Positions 38,290 to 48,438 of a stretch of 64,000 nt of DNA are shown in pieces (the first letter of the stretch is position 1; the number at the start of each line of letters is the position of its first letter). Source of the DNA: an uncultured Rhodospirillales bacterium (lineage in GTDB: Bacteria > Pseudomonadota > Alphaproteobacteria > Acetobacterales > Acetobacteraceae); assembly GCA_903865895.1 (NCBI GenBank), contig CAIPLM010000385.1, forward strand, positions 17,809-81,808. Direction: 5' to 3'. The notes below the pieces were generated by a model, which had not been told where the DNA came from, did not search any database, and saw only the letters and a program-made list of their open reading frames with translations. Both the position numbers and the translations under genes were made by a program.

Positions 38290-40431
38290 TCAGCCCTCCG
38301 GGGCGGCGGCGAGTTGGAGGGTGAAGACCGCGCCGCCCTCGGTGTTGCTCGCCTCGATGCTGCCACCGCAGGACTGCATGGTGGTCCGGCAAATCGCCAG
38401 GCCGAGGCCGGTGCCCTTGCCGATGTCCTTGGTGGTGAAGAACGGGTCGAAAATCCGGCTCAGCAGGGTGAGCGGAATGCCGCCGCCGGTATCGGCGACT
38501 TCGAGCGTAACGCCCCCCTGCCCGGCCCGCGCCCGCACAATGAGGCGGCGAACAGCGCGGCCGGCCATGGCATCGCGCGCGTTGAAGAACAGGTTGACCA
38601 GCACCTGCTCCAGTTCCACCAGCCCGCCGCGCACGCGCGGCAGGTCCGGCGCGAGGTCTACGGCGATCTCTGTCCCCGCCGCATGCAGGGCGCCGCGCAC
38701 GAGATCAAGCGCGCCGTTCACCGCCTCGGCACAGGTGGTGGTGCCCTCGCTGCTCTCGCCGCGGCTGAAAGCGAGGAGATTGCGGATGATGGCGTCGGCG
38801 CGATCCACCTGCCCGTCGATGCGCCGGATCTCCCCCCGCACAGCCTCCGCCGCTGCGCCGGTCTCACCGACGGCGAGGGGTGCGAGATGGCTCTCGGCCA
38901 GTGCGGTCGCCAGCGAGATCACGTGCAAGGGTTGGCCGATCTCATGGGCGATTCCGGCGGCAAGCTGGCCGAGGGTGGCGAGATTGCCGGAGATGATGGC
39001 CTGGGCCCGAAGTGCGCGGGATTCGGTGACGTCCTGGTGAAAGCCGTAGATGAAGTGGGCGCTGCGGTCTCCGGCGGCGGGGATGATGAAGCTGCCCTGG
39101 ATCTGCACCACCGCCCCGTCGGCCCGGATGGCGCGGAATTCGCCCTTGATCACCTTCACCTTGCTGCCCGGCCGTACGCCATGCCAGGCGGCGATGACGC
39201 TTTGCCGATCCTCCGGGTGGATGAAACGGTTGAAGAAATCATCGGCGGTGGTGGGCTGGTAGCTGCGCGTGAGGCCGTAGATTTCCCACATCCGGTCCGA
39301 CCAGGTGGCCTTGCCGGTGCGGGTGTTGACCGCGAAGACGCCGAGCCCTGCGGCATCGGCGGCGAAGCGGGCGCGGGCCTCGCTGTCCGCCAGTTCCTCC
39401 GCCGCCTCGATGCTCGCCGTCTCATCGCGCACGATTCCCGCGATGCGATTGACGCCGATCACCGCATCCTCCACCCGCCGCCCTATGCCGCGGAGATGGC
39501 GCATTCCGCCCTGCGTCCGCACGCGGTAGGCGTATTCGACCGGGCTTTGCCCCTTCCAGATCTCAACCCGCATGGCCTCCACCGCGGCCCGGTCGTCGGG
39601 GTGGATATGGCAGGTTCGCTCGGCGTAGCCGGGCGTGCCGCCGGCGGGGTCTAGCCCGTGCAGTTCGAGCATGCGGGGGGACCAGGTGGCGCGGCCGGTA
39701 TCGATATCGGCCTCCCAGGTACCGAGCTCGGCGGCCTCGACCGCAAGGCGGAGCCGCACCTCGCTATCGGTGAGGCGATGCTCGGCCATTTTGCGCGCCG
39801 TGATGTCGGCGATGGCGCCAAGCATGCGCCGCCCACGATCCCGCATATCGGTCACGCTGCCGCGGGCGGACATCCATCGCTCGCCGCCATCGGGGCCGAT
39901 CACCCGGTGCTCCATCATGAACTGGCCGCATTCCCGCACCACCCGCGCCGCCTCGGCAGCGACCCAGGCGGCGTCATCGGGATGCACCCGGGCAAGATAG
40001 GCATCGAGCGAGGCCGTGGTGCCCTCCGGCAGGCCGGCGATGTGATGAAAGTTGGGCGACACGCGCAGTATCACCACTCGTGTCGGATCGAGCGCTTCGG
40101 AGCGGGCATCGAACACCGCCACGCCGATATCCTGGTCAAGGGCGGCGACGGGATCGAGCGTGCGGGGCTCTCCCTCCTCGTCGGGAGCGGCCCGGCGTGC
40201 CAGCACGCTCGCCGTCAACCCGGCGAGCAGGGCGGCAGCCAGCCCGGCGGCGGCGAAAATCTCCAGCGACATGGCGAGCACGGCATCGCCGATCTGCCCA
40301 GCCAGCACGAGCAGGGCGAGGCTGACCACGGCGAGCGGCAAGCCAGCGAGCATGATCAGGGCGAAGCGCGGGATGGAACCGCCGCCCTGGCCCTTCATCG
40401 CATCGGTTGCAATGGCGCGCGGATCATTCAT
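38290..40431 (-). CDS. PAS-domain sensor histidine kinase
   Basis: Several PAS segments, HisKA GIAHEIGQPLHVISLA, HATPase GKGTGLGLAICRTTMQ. Confidence 0.93.
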   Translation of the reverse strand: MNDPRAIATDAMKGQGGGSIPRFALIMLAGLPLAVVSLALLVLAGQIGDAVLAMSLEIFAAAGLAAALLAGLTASVLARRAAPDEEGEPRTLDPVAALDQDIGVAVFDARSEALDPTRVVILRVSPNFHHIAGLPEGTTASLDAYLARVHPDDAAWVAAEAARVVRECGQFMMEHRVIGPDGGERWMSARGSVTDMRDRGRRMLGAIADITARKMAEHRLTDSEVRLRLAVEAAELGTWEADIDTGRATWSPRMLELHGLDPAGGTPGYAERTCHIHPDDRAAVEAMRVEIWKGQSPVEYAYRVRTQGGMRHLRGIGRRVEDAVIGVNRIAGIVRDETASIEAAEELADSEARARFAADAAGLGVFAVNTRTGKATWSDRMWEIYGLTRSYQPTTADDFFNRFIHPEDRQSVIAAWHGVRPGSKVKVIKGEFRAIRADGAVVQIQGSFIIPAAGDRSAHFIYGFHQDVTESRALRAQAIISGNLATLGQLAAGIAHEIGQPLHVISLATALAESHLAPLAVGETGAAAEAVRGEIRRIDGQVDRADAIIRNLLAFSRGESSEGTTTCAEAVNGALDLVRGALHAAGTEIAVDLAPDLPRVRGGLVELEQVLVNLFFNARDAMAGRAVRRLIVRARAGQGGVTLEVADTGGGIPLTLLSRIFDPFFTTKDIGKGTGLGLAICRTTMQSCGGSIEASNTEGGAVFTLQLAAAPEG

Positions 40432-40452
40432 CGCGTTTTGATAACAGTGCAA

Positions 40453-40477
40453 CGCCGCCGGAACAAGCCCGGCGGCG
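40453..40477 (-). terminator. Hairpin terminator candidate after phbB
   Basis: CGCCGCCGG-N7-CCGGCGGCG perfect 9-bp stem between phbB and the kinase gene; weak T tract. Confidence 0.45.
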
Positions 40478-40527
40478 CCAAATCACAAGCAATGTTACTT
40501 GAACCGGCCGCAGTAACGGCGCGATCG

Positions 40528-41250
40528 TCAATACATATGCTGCCCCCCATTGATGGAGAGCGTGGAGCCGGTGATGAAGTCGCCATTATCGGCGGTGAGG
40601 AAGGCGACGCCGCGGGCGATGTCCGAGGCGCGGCCGAGGCGGCCCATCGGGATGCGGGCGACGATCTTCTCCAGCACGTCAGGCGGCACGGCGCGTACCA
40701 TCTCGGTATCCACATAGCCCGGCGCGATGGCGTTCACGGTGATCCCGAAGCGCGCCCCTTCCTGCGCCAGCGCCTTGGTGAAGCCGTGAATGCCGGACTT
40801 GGCGGCGGCGTAGTTCACCTGGCCGTACTGGCCGGCCTGGCCGTTGATGGAGCCGATATTGACGATGCGGCCGAACTTCGCGGCACGCATGTCGTCCCAC
40901 ACCAGCTTCGAGAGGTTGAAGCAGGAGCCGAGATTGGTATCGATCACCTGGTCCCACATGTCCCGATTGAGGCGGGACATGGTGGCATCGCGGGTGATGC
41001 CGGCGTTGTTGACGAGGATCTCGATTTTGCCGACCTCGGCGTGGATTTTGTCCACCGCCGCCGTGCAGGCCTCGTAACTGCCGACATCGAACTTGATCAC
41101 CTTGATGCCGGTCTCGGCCGCGAAGGCCTCGGCGGCGGCGTCGTTCGACGCATAGTTGGCGACCACGATGCGGCCGGCGTCCTTCAATTCGCGGCTGATT
41201 TCGGCGCCAATGCCGCGCGTGCCGCCGGTGACGAGGGCTACCCTGCTCAT
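40528..41250 (-). CDS. phbB: Acetoacetyl-CoA reductase
   Basis: ALVTGGTRGIGAEI...NNAGITRDATMSRLNRDMWDQVIDTNL...GQYGQVNYAAAKSGIHGFTKALAQEGA. Confidence 0.93.
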   Translation of the reverse strand: MSRVALVTGGTRGIGAEISRELKDAGRIVVANYASNDAAAEAFAAETGIKVIKFDVGSYEACTAAVDKIHAEVGKIEILVNNAGITRDATMSRLNRDMWDQVIDTNLGSCFNLSKLVWDDMRAAKFGRIVNIGSINGQAGQYGQVNYAAAKSGIHGFTKALAQEGARFGITVNAIAPGYVDTEMVRAVPPDVLEKIVARIPMGRLGRASDIARGVAFLTADNGDFITGSTLSINGGQHMY

Positions 41251-41359
41251 GCTTCTCTCCTGAGGGATTGTGGCGCGCTCCGCCCCCCGTGCTGCCTGGC
41301 CGGCGCGCCGATGCCTTTGGGCATGGCGATATGGCGCGAAGCCTTGACTTGAATCAAGC

Positions 41360-42751
41360 TCAGAACACTTTGCCGGGATTCATGATGCCGAGCGGATCGA
41401 GCGCCGCCTTGATGCGCCGCATCACCGCGACCTCCTCGGGGCTGCGGGAATAGCCGAGAAAAGCGCGCTTGAGCAGGCCGATGCCGTGCTCGGCCGAGAC
41501 GGAGCCGCCGAAGGCACGCACCCGGTCATACACGATGGCATCGATCTCCTTCTTGGTCGGCCCGTCCGGCTCGATTTTGACCAGGAGATGCAGGTTGGAA
41601 TCGGCGATATGGCCGAACCACAGCGAGCGGGCGGGGGCGTAGCGCGCGCGCAGCGCCGCCTTGCAGTCCTCGATGAACTCCTGCATCCGCCCGATCGGCA
41701 GCGATACGTCGAAGCCCGCCTGCGGGTCGAAGCTTTGGCCGAACTGGGCGACGGAATCGCGCAACCCCCAGATTTCGCGGCTTTCGCGGTGGGATTGCGA
41801 AATCACCGCATCCTGCACCTCGCCCGCCTCCAGCGCCTCCTCGATCAGCGCGCTGAAGGCCGGTTCGTCGAGCGCCTGGTCGGAGCCCATGCCGTCCATC
41901 AGCACGTAGACGGCGCTGCCGCGTGGCAGGGGGGCGCGAATGCCGTGAGCGGTGGTGGCGAGTTCGTAGAATTCCGGCCACATCACCTCGAAGGCCGAGA
42001 GATTGCCGCCGAGCCGCGCCCGGGCACGGCGCAGCAAAGCGAGCACGGCGGCGTAGTCCGGCAGGGCGCAGAGCGCGGTGCACAGGCTGGCGGGCTTGGG
42101 GAACAGGCGGAGCACCAGGCGTGTCACCACCCCCAGCGTGCCCTCGGCGCCGATGAAGAGCTGCTTGAGGTCGTAGCCCGTGTTGTTCTTCTGCATCTTG
42201 TTGAGATTGCTGAGCACCGTGCCATCGGCCAGCACCACCTCCATGCCCATCACGAGATCCCGCGTCATGCCGTAGCGCAGCACCCGGTTGCCGCCGGCGT
42301 TGGTGGAAACGTTACCGCCGATGGCACAGGATCCGCGGCTGCCGATATCGAGCGGGAAGAGGAAGCCGGCGGCATCGGCGGCCTCCTGCACGGATTGCAG
42401 GGGCGCGCCGGCCTGCACCGTGATGGTGGCGGCCGCCGCGTCGATCTCCTCGATGGCGCGCATGCGGGAGAGTGACAACGCGATGGCGCCGCCCTGAGGG
42501 GTCGCCCCGCCGGCCAACCCGGTCAGCCCGCCCTGCGGTACCACGCCGATGCGCTGGGCGGTGCACAGCCGCAGCACGTCCACCACTTCCTCTGTCGTGC
42601 GCGGCAGCACGATGGCGAGCGGGTGGTCGGCCGGTTCCGCCTTCACCATCCAGTCGCCGAAATGGGCGGGCGCCATGGCATCGCCGGCCTGCACCGCGCC
42701 GGCTCCGAGGGCGGCGGTGAGCTGGTCAATGAAGGGGGAGGTGGCGTCCAT
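41360..42751 (-). CDS. FAD-binding oxidoreductase (GlcD/D-lactate dehydrogenase type)
   Basis: GGLTGLAGGATPQGGAIALSLSRM, AEHGIGLLKRAFL. Confidence 0.93.
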   Translation of the reverse strand: MDATSPFIDQLTAALGAGAVQAGDAMAPAHFGDWMVKAEPADHPLAIVLPRTTEEVVDVLRLCTAQRIGVVPQGGLTGLAGGATPQGGAIALSLSRMRAIEEIDAAAATITVQAGAPLQSVQEAADAAGFLFPLDIGSRGSCAIGGNVSTNAGGNRVLRYGMTRDLVMGMEVVLADGTVLSNLNKMQKNNTGYDLKQLFIGAEGTLGVVTRLVLRLFPKPASLCTALCALPDYAAVLALLRRARARLGGNLSAFEVMWPEFYELATTAHGIRAPLPRGSAVYVLMDGMGSDQALDEPAFSALIEEALEAGEVQDAVISQSHRESREIWGLRDSVAQFGQSFDPQAGFDVSLPIGRMQEFIEDCKAALRARYAPARSLWFGHIADSNLHLLVKIEPDGPTKKEIDAIVYDRVRAFGGSVSAEHGIGLLKRAFLGYSRSPEEVAVMRRIKAALDPLGIMNPGKVF

Positions 42752-42835
42752 TTCAGGGTTCCAATGCGGCGCGGCAGGTTGCGGAGGAAAAGGCGGAACG
42801 ATAGGTTCGACCTGGAGTTATCCCAGGGGGACTGC

Positions 42836-43153
42836 GTGGTCACGATCGTCTATGAAATTCTGAACCAAGTCCTCAGCCTCTACAAATGGGCGGTCATCCT
42901 GTCCGCCTTATTCAGCATGCTGGTGTCTTTCGGCGTGCTGGATACCCGCAACCGGCTGGTGTGGACGATCGGCGACTTCCTCTATCGCATCACCGAGCCG
43001 GCGATGCGGCCGATCCGCAACCGGTTGCCCAATCTCGGCGGCATCGACATCTCGCCCCTCGTGCTGATTTTCGCCATCTGGGTCGCGCAGGAGGTCCTGC
43101 GCCGGCTGTATTTCGCCATCGCCTATGGGCAGATCCAGGGCCTCATCCTGTAA
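42836..43153 (+). CDS. YggT family membrane protein
   Basis: ITEPAMRPIRNRLPNLGGIDISPLVLIFAIW; GTG start. Confidence 0.88.
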   Translation: MVTIVYEILNQVLSLYKWAVILSALFSMLVSFGVLDTRNRLVWTIGDFLYRITEPAMRPIRNRLPNLGGIDISPLVLIFAIWVAQEVLRRLYFAIAYGQIQGLIL

Positions 43154-43455
43154 TGAGCGCGTTTTGGCGCGTCGGGCTTGGCGGCGTGTCGGTGGCGGTG
43201 AAGGTGCAGTCGAAATCGCGCCGGCCGGGGCTGCAGGGCCGCGCGCCGGCGGTGGATGGCGAGCGGCTGCGTATCGGCGTCACCGAGGCGGCCGAGGATG
43301 GGCGGGCCAATCGCGCCGCCTGCGCCACCCTCGCCGCGGCACTCGGCATCGCGCCCTCCCTCGTCTCCGTCACCCAGGGCGCCACCAGCCGCGAGAAGAC
43401 GCTGCGCATCGAGGGTGACCCCGCAACCCTGGTTTCCGGATTATCCGCCCTGTGA
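43153..43455 (+). CDS. DUF167 (YggU) family protein
   Basis: [16 protein letters not shown]...[17 protein letters not shown]...[10 protein letters not shown]. Confidence 0.9.
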   Translation: MSAFWRVGLGGVSVAVKVQSKSRRPGLQGRAPAVDGERLRIGVTEAAEDGRANRAACATLAAALGIAPSLVSVTQGATSREKTLRIEGDPATLVSGLSAL

Positions 43456-44294
43456 GCGCCGCCATCATCGACGGCAAATCCGTCGCCGCCCGCCTGCGCG
43501 CCGCCATCGCCGCGGATGTCGCCGGGTTGCCCTATCGTCCCGGCCTCACCGTGGTGATCGTCGGCGAAGACCCGGCGAGCCAGGTCTACGTGCGGAGCAA
43601 GGAGAAAGCGGCGCTGGCCGCCGGCATCGCCGGGCGCACCATCCGCCTGCCGGCCTCCTCCAGCGAGGCGGAGCTGCTGGCGGTGGTGCGCGGCCTCAAT
43701 GCGGACCCGGAGGTGGACGGTATCCTGGTGCAGCTGCCTTTGCCCGCGCCGCTGCGCGCCCAGCCCATCATCGACGCGATCGAGCCCTCGAAGGACGTTG
43801 ACGGGCTGCACCCGATCAATGCCGGGCGTTTGGTCAACGGGCTGCCGGGGCTAGTGGCCTGCACGCCCTCGGGGGCGATGAAGTTGCTGGCCGAGGCGGG
43901 GGCGACGCTGCGGGGTGCGCGGGCGATCGTGATCGGCCGCTCCGTGCTGGTCGGCCGGCCCATCGCGGCGCTGCTGACCAATGCGGATGCCACGGTCACC
44001 ATCGCGCATTCCCGCACGCGGGAGCTCGCCGCCGAGTGCCGCCGCGCCGATATCGTGATCGCCGCGGTGGGGCGGCCGGAGATGGTGCGGGGTGACTGGA
44101 TCGCGCCGGGGGCCATCGTGATCGATGTCGGCATCAACCGCATCGCCGATGGCACGCTGGTGGGGGATGTCGCCTTTGCCGAGGCTGTTGAGGTGGCGGG
44201 CGCTGTCACGCCGGTGCCGGGCGGGGTGGGGCCGATGACCATCGCCTGCCTGCTGGAGAACACCGTCTCCGCGGCCAAGGCGCGGCGCGGCTAA
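43452..44294 (+). CDS. folD: Bifunctional methylenetetrahydrofolate dehydrogenase/cyclohydrolase
   Basis: [20 protein letters not shown]...[10 protein letters not shown]...KDVDGLHP...[10 protein letters not shown]. Confidence 0.97.
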   Translation: MSAAIIDGKSVAARLRAAIAADVAGLPYRPGLTVVIVGEDPASQVYVRSKEKAALAAGIAGRTIRLPASSSEAELLAVVRGLNADPEVDGILVQLPLPAPLRAQPIIDAIEPSKDVDGLHPINAGRLVNGLPGLVACTPSGAMKLLAEAGATLRGARAIVIGRSVLVGRPIAALLTNADATVTIAHSRTRELAAECRRADIVIAAVGRPEMVRGDWIAPGAIVIDVGINRIADGTLVGDVAFAEAVEVAGAVTPVPGGVGPMTIACLLENTVSAAKARRG

Positions 44295-44483
44295 TCAGAA
44301 ATCGATGCAGCGGCCCTTATGTTCCCAATCCCCGTAGCGGGTCGGCTCGGGCCCCGAGGGGCCGCCCGTCTCCTTGACAAGCGCCGCATTCACGCTTGGC
44401 GCCGCCGGCTTGGGGGCCGGAGCCTCCTGCGGGGACTCACTTTTCCGGGAAATCTGCTTCGGGGGTGATGACTGGCCAGACAT
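44295..44483 (-). CDS. DUF1674 / SDHAF4-like protein
   Basis: GGPSGPEPTRYGDWEHKGRCIDF C-terminal signature. Confidence 0.9.
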   Translation of the reverse strand: MSGQSSPPKQISRKSESPQEAPAPKPAAPSVNAALVKETGGPSGPEPTRYGDWEHKGRCIDF

Positions 44484-44547
44484 GGTGTCTACATTGGCAT
44501 GCATTCGCCCGGCGGCAAGCCCGGGCGAAGATCGGACGACGAACTGA

Positions 44548-45513
44548 ATGGCAACCGCCCCGTGGCGCCCCCTCGCCCTCCTCGGATTCGCTGCCGCCCT
44601 GCTGGGCGCGCCGGCGGAGGCCGAGACCCTGCGCCCGCCGCCGCCGCCGCGCGCGCCGGTCGCGGTGCGCGAGGTGGCGGTGATCAACCATGCCGCCCAC
44701 CCGGTGTTTCAGCTCAAGGTCTCGTTCAGCGAAGCCGACCAATGGGGCGATGACCGGCTGGGCGAGGCCACCGTACCTCCTGGCGGCACCTTCCGCGTGC
44801 GCCTCGGGCGGACCGGCGACTGCCTGTTCGATATCCAGGTGATCTATGACGACCTCAGCCACGAGGAGCGCCGCGGAGTCGATCTCTGCCGCATTCGCGC
44901 GGTGACATTCGACGGCACCACGGCGACAAAGCCGACCGAGTTGTTCGCGGTGCCGCGCGGCATAAGGCTGGAGAACCGCGGGCCGCGGCCAATCCGCCAG
45001 GTGTTCGTCTCCAGCGCCAGCGCCGAGCAATGGGGCGACGATCTCGCGCCGCCCGGCGGCATCGCCCCGCGTGCCAGTGGCGCGATCGTCTATCGCGGCG
45101 GCTGCACCGCCGATCTCCGCGTGGTCTACGACAACCGCGCCGCCGAGGAGCGGCGCGGGCTCGACCTTTGCGCCAGCCCCGCCCTGATTATCCGCCCGGG
45201 CTGGACGACCGATGACGAACCGCCCGCCCCGCCGGCGCCCGGCAGTCTCCGCCTGGTGAACCGCACCGGCCATCCCATCACCGCGCTGCATCTGCGCGCC
45301 GAGCCGCACCATGGCGCCGAGAGCCCTGACCTGCTGGGCGCCGGCCTGCTGCCGGCCGGTGGCAGCCTTGACGTGCCGTTCGATCGTGGCGCCGATTGCC
45401 GCTTCACCCTGCGGGCGAGCTATGGCGGGGATCTCGCGGATCTCGCGTTGCGCGGCATCGACCTGTGCGGCGATTCGACGATAGAGCTGACGAATTCGCC
45501 AACGATACGATAA
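44548..45513 (+). CDS. Predicted secreted protein with three tandem Cys-pair domains
   Basis: Signal peptide, proline-rich linker, then three homologous ~83-aa units each with (G)xC...(V/L/I)DLC. Confidence 0.8.
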   Translation: MATAPWRPLALLGFAAALLGAPAEAETLRPPPPPRAPVAVREVAVINHAAHPVFQLKVSFSEADQWGDDRLGEATVPPGGTFRVRLGRTGDCLFDIQVIYDDLSHEERRGVDLCRIRAVTFDGTTATKPTELFAVPRGIRLENRGPRPIRQVFVSSASAEQWGDDLAPPGGIAPRASGAIVYRGGCTADLRVVYDNRAAEERRGLDLCASPALIIRPGWTTDDEPPAPPAPGSLRLVNRTGHPITALHLRAEPHHGAESPDLLGAGLLPAGGSLDVPFDRGADCRFTLRASYGGDLADLALRGIDLCGDSTIELTNSPTIR

Positions 45514-45552
45514 ACATTGACAAAATAGCGCAATTCCACTCAAAATTTGTAA

Positions 45553-46194
45553 ATGGCCTCGCTGGGTTCCGCCGACAGAGCCGTGCTGCGCGTTCGCCCC
45601 ATCCGCCGTGACAAGCGGTGGTGGCGGAAGTTTGCTTCGCCCCTATGGGTGCTGCTTGGCGTTCCCGCGCTGATTTTCCCGGCTGCGTTGGTCGTGATGA
45701 TGGAGGACGATGGGCCGCGCTCCGCGGTGGAAATCGCGGTCTCCGCCCTGCCGATCGCCGGCGATGCGAGTGTGGCGGAGGGCGGCAAGGCGGCCAATCC
45801 GTTCGGCGAGCAATCCCGCTCGGTGCCGGTGACCACGGCGAGCTCGCTGTTCAGCAGCTCCGCCCAGGTCGCGGCGGTTCATCCGGGAACCCGTATCGAA
45901 ACCGCGCCCACCGAGACCGAGCTGGTGGACTACAAGGTGCTGGTGTTCAACGCCCTGCACCCGCTCACCCTCGCCTCGGAGGATCTGCTGAGCAGCGGCG
46001 CCAATCTGCAATACCTGCCCACCGGCGAGGAATTCGCCAAGATCGTCTATCGCGAGTTCTGCATGGGCGGGATGGCCAGCCAGGGGGCGCCGGGCGAGTT
46101 CGGCAAGCTGGGCATCAGCAACAACCTCGTGGTCTCGCTGCTGAATTACATGCCGCTGGCGGAAATCACCCGCGCCTGCCCGCAACTGCGCTGA
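45553..46194 (+). CDS. Hypothetical membrane-anchored protein
   Basis: N-terminal basic segment plus single TM; coding-like; TTGACA promoter-like element directly upstream. Confidence 0.7.
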   Translation: MASLGSADRAVLRVRPIRRDKRWWRKFASPLWVLLGVPALIFPAALVVMMEDDGPRSAVEIAVSALPIAGDASVAEGGKAANPFGEQSRSVPVTTASSLFSSSAQVAAVHPGTRIETAPTETELVDYKVLVFNALHPLTLASEDLLSSGANLQYLPTGEEFAKIVYREFCMGGMASQGAPGEFGKLGISNNLVVSLLNYMPLAEITRACPQLR

Positions 46195-46197
46195 ATT

Positions 46198-46656
46198 TCA
46201 GCTGCCGGGCTTCCACTGTCCGGATTTCTTCAGCGCGTCCGCCACTTCCTTCGGCATGTAGGTCTCGTCGTGCTTGGCCAGCACTTCGGAGGCGGCGAAC
46301 ACGCCATCCGGCCGCAAGGTGCCCATCGCCACCACGCCCTGCCCTTCGCGGAACAGGTCCGGCAGGATGCCGACATAGGTGACCGACACTGATCCCGGCC
46401 CGTCAGTGACCCGGAAGCTCGCCGCCGGCTTGCCGTCCACTCGCGTGCGCGACACGCTGCCGCCCTCGACCAGCCCGCCGATGCGGAAGCTGCGGCCCGG
46501 AGCCGGTGCCTTGGTGGCGATCTCGGAGGGGGCGACGAAGAAGGTGAGGTTGTCGTTCAGCGCCGTCAGCACCAGCGCCACCGCGCCGCCGAGGCAGGCG
46601 AGCCCGGCCAGCACGGCGATCAGGCGGCGCCGCTTGCGGCTCATGCGGCCGCTCAT
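46198..46656 (-). CDS. ccmE: Cytochrome c maturation protein CcmE
   Basis: FRIGGLVEGGSVSR...VTYVGILPDLFREGQGVVAMGTL...LAKHDETYMPKEVADALK. Confidence 0.96.
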   Translation of the reverse strand: MSGRMSRKRRRLIAVLAGLACLGGAVALVLTALNDNLTFFVAPSEIATKAPAPGRSFRIGGLVEGGSVSRTRVDGKPAASFRVTDGPGSVSVTYVGILPDLFREGQGVVAMGTLRPDGVFAASEVLAKHDETYMPKEVADALKKSGQWKPGS

Positions 46657-46793
46657 GCGTCCCTCCCGCGCGGATCGACCGCGGCGAGGCGCCGCTTGGC
46701 GAGCCCCGCCCGGCGCCAGGCCGAGAGCGCGAAAGCCAGGATCATCGCGGCCGCCAGCCCGTATGACGCGAGAATGAAGGGCAGATGCGTCAT
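46653..46793 (-). CDS. ccmD: Heme exporter protein CcmD
   Basis: 46-aa TM protein MTHLPFILASYGLAAAMILAFALSAW between ccmC and ccmE. Confidence 0.9.
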   Translation of the reverse strand: MTHLPFILASYGLAAAMILAFALSAWRRAGLAKRRLAAVDPRGRDA

Positions 46794-47527
46794 GCCGCCT
46801 CCTGCGCGCGGGCCAGCAGCAGGCCGCGGGTGCGCCGCTCCATCACCGCCGCCCGGAGACGCGCCACCACGATGGCGGCGAAGCCGAGAGAGAAGCCGAG
46901 GATGGAGATCAGCAGCGGCCACAGCATGCCGGAGAAAACTGTCGGCGCGCTGGTGAACTTGATGCTGGCGGGCTGGTGCAGCGTGTTCCACCACTCAACC
47001 GAGAACTTGATCACCGGCAGGTCCACCACCCCGATCAGGGCCAGGATGGCGCCGGCGCGATAGCCTCGCTCCGGGCTGTCGAAGGCGCGCACCAAAGCGA
47101 TATGGCCGAGATAGAGGAACAGCAGCACCAGCATCGAGGTGAGCCGCGCATCCCATACCCACCACGTCCCCCACATCGGCCGCCCCCACAGGCTGCCGGT
47201 GGCCAGGCACAAGGCAGTGCAGCCGGCACCGACCGGGCCGATCTCCACCGCGGCGAGATCGGCCAGCGGATGGCGCCACACGAGGGAGAGCAGGGAGCAA
47301 AGCGCCAATCCGAAATAGCCGCCGGATGCGAGCCATGCGGCGGGCACATGGATGTAGATGATCCGCACCGCGTCGCCCTGCTGGTAGTCGGCCGGCGCGA
47401 AGAACAATCCCCAGCCGAGGCCGACCAGCGTGAGCACGACGCCGGCTACGGCCAGATATGGCAGGATCCGCCCGGAAAGCCGCAGGAACTGGCCGGGGTT
47501 GGCGAAGCGATGAAGGGTAATGGCCAT
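46790..47527 (-). CDS. ccmC: Heme exporter protein CcmC
   Basis: RIIYIHVPAAWLA...GRPMWGTWWVWDARLTSMLVLLFLYLG (tryptophan-rich motif). Confidence 0.96.
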   Translation of the reverse strand: MAITLHRFANPGQFLRLSGRILPYLAVAGVVLTLVGLGWGLFFAPADYQQGDAVRIIYIHVPAAWLASGGYFGLALCSLLSLVWRHPLADLAAVEIGPVGAGCTALCLATGSLWGRPMWGTWWVWDARLTSMLVLLFLYLGHIALVRAFDSPERGYRAGAILALIGVVDLPVIKFSVEWWNTLHQPASIKFTSAPTVFSGMLWPLLISILGFSLGFAAIVVARLRAAVMERRTRGLLLARAQEAA

Positions 47528-47627
47528 GCGGCACCGATAAATAGAAGCTTTGCGCCCGGCGGCAAGTCCGGGAAGAATGACACCTTATCCCATGCCTGCC
47601 GCCCCGACTCCAAGGACCTCCCGCCCA

Positions 47628-48050
47628 ATGCAATACTGGCTCGTGAAATCCGAACCCGACGCCTTCTCCTGGGACCAGCAGGTGGCCAACAAGGTGGAGC
47701 CCTGGACCGGGGTGCGCAACCACATGGCCAAGAACAACCTCAAGGCCATGAAGAAGGGCGATCTCGCCTTTTTCTACCACTCCAATATCGGCAAGGAGAT
47801 CGTCGGCATCGTCGAGGTCGCGCGCGAGGCCTATGCGGACCCGACGATCGAGCCGGGCGAGAAGGGCGACTGGGTCTGCGTGGACATGAAGGCGCGGCGG
47901 CCGCTGAAAACCCCGGTGACGCTGGCGGCGCTGAAGGCCGACCCGGCATTCGCCGAATTGCCGCTGATCCGCCAATCCCGCCTCTCAGTCATGGCGATCG
48001 GCGCCGAGCATTGGCAGGCGATCTGCGCGCTGGGCGGCGTGAAGCCCTGA
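47628..48050 (+). CDS. EVE domain-containing protein
   Basis: MQYWLVKSEPDAFSWDQQ...WTGVRNHMAKNNLKAMKKGDLAFFYHSN. Confidence 0.93.
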   Translation: MQYWLVKSEPDAFSWDQQVANKVEPWTGVRNHMAKNNLKAMKKGDLAFFYHSNIGKEIVGIVEVAREAYADPTIEPGEKGDWVCVDMKARRPLKTPVTLAALKADPAFAELPLIRQSRLSVMAIGAEHWQAICALGGVKP

Positions 48051-48403
48051 TGTTTCCGCCGGGCTGGCGGGTGCTGGGCCAGGTGGAGGACATCGCCGAT
48101 GGCGGCAGTGCCGGTTTTCCGCCCGCCACCGGCATCTTCAACGGCCTGCTCGCCGTGCGCCGCGGCGCGGACGTGAAGGTCTACGTCAACTCCTGCCCCC
48201 ATATCGGCGCCCCGCTCGACTGGGTGCCCGGCCGCTTCCTCTCGCTCGACGGCACCCGCATCATCTGCGCCCTGCACGGCGCCGAGTTCGAAATCGACTC
48301 CGGCCTGTGCACCAGCGGCCCCTGCCAAGGCGACCGGCTGGAACCAGTCATGATCCAGATCAAAGACGGAATCCTCCTCGTCCCCGAAGATGCCGGCATA
48401 TGA
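48050..48403 (+). CDS. Rieske (2Fe-2S) domain protein
   Basis: CPHIGAPLDW...CALHGAEFEIDSG; start overlaps EVE stop. Confidence 0.88.
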   Translation: MFPPGWRVLGQVEDIADGGSAGFPPATGIFNGLLAVRRGADVKVYVNSCPHIGAPLDWVPGRFLSLDGTRIICALHGAEFEIDSGLCTSGPCQGDRLEPVMIQIKDGILLVPEDAGI

Positions 48404-48438
48404 CGCCAAACCGCGCTGGGCGGAGCCGTGGGGAAAGT

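Noticed and set aside
37277-38392. 371-aa minus-strand ORF
   Set aside because: Antisense to polA.
38290-40431. PAS histidine kinase as the missing PhoR
   Set aside because: H-box and PAS layout resemble FixL/DctB-type kinases and it is ~29 kb from phoB; no positive evidence for PhoR.
40528-41250. Complete PHB synthesis locus
   Set aside because: Only phbB present; no phaA/phaC in the window.
39658-41352. 564-aa plus-strand ORF
   Set aside because: Antisense to the histidine kinase and phbB.
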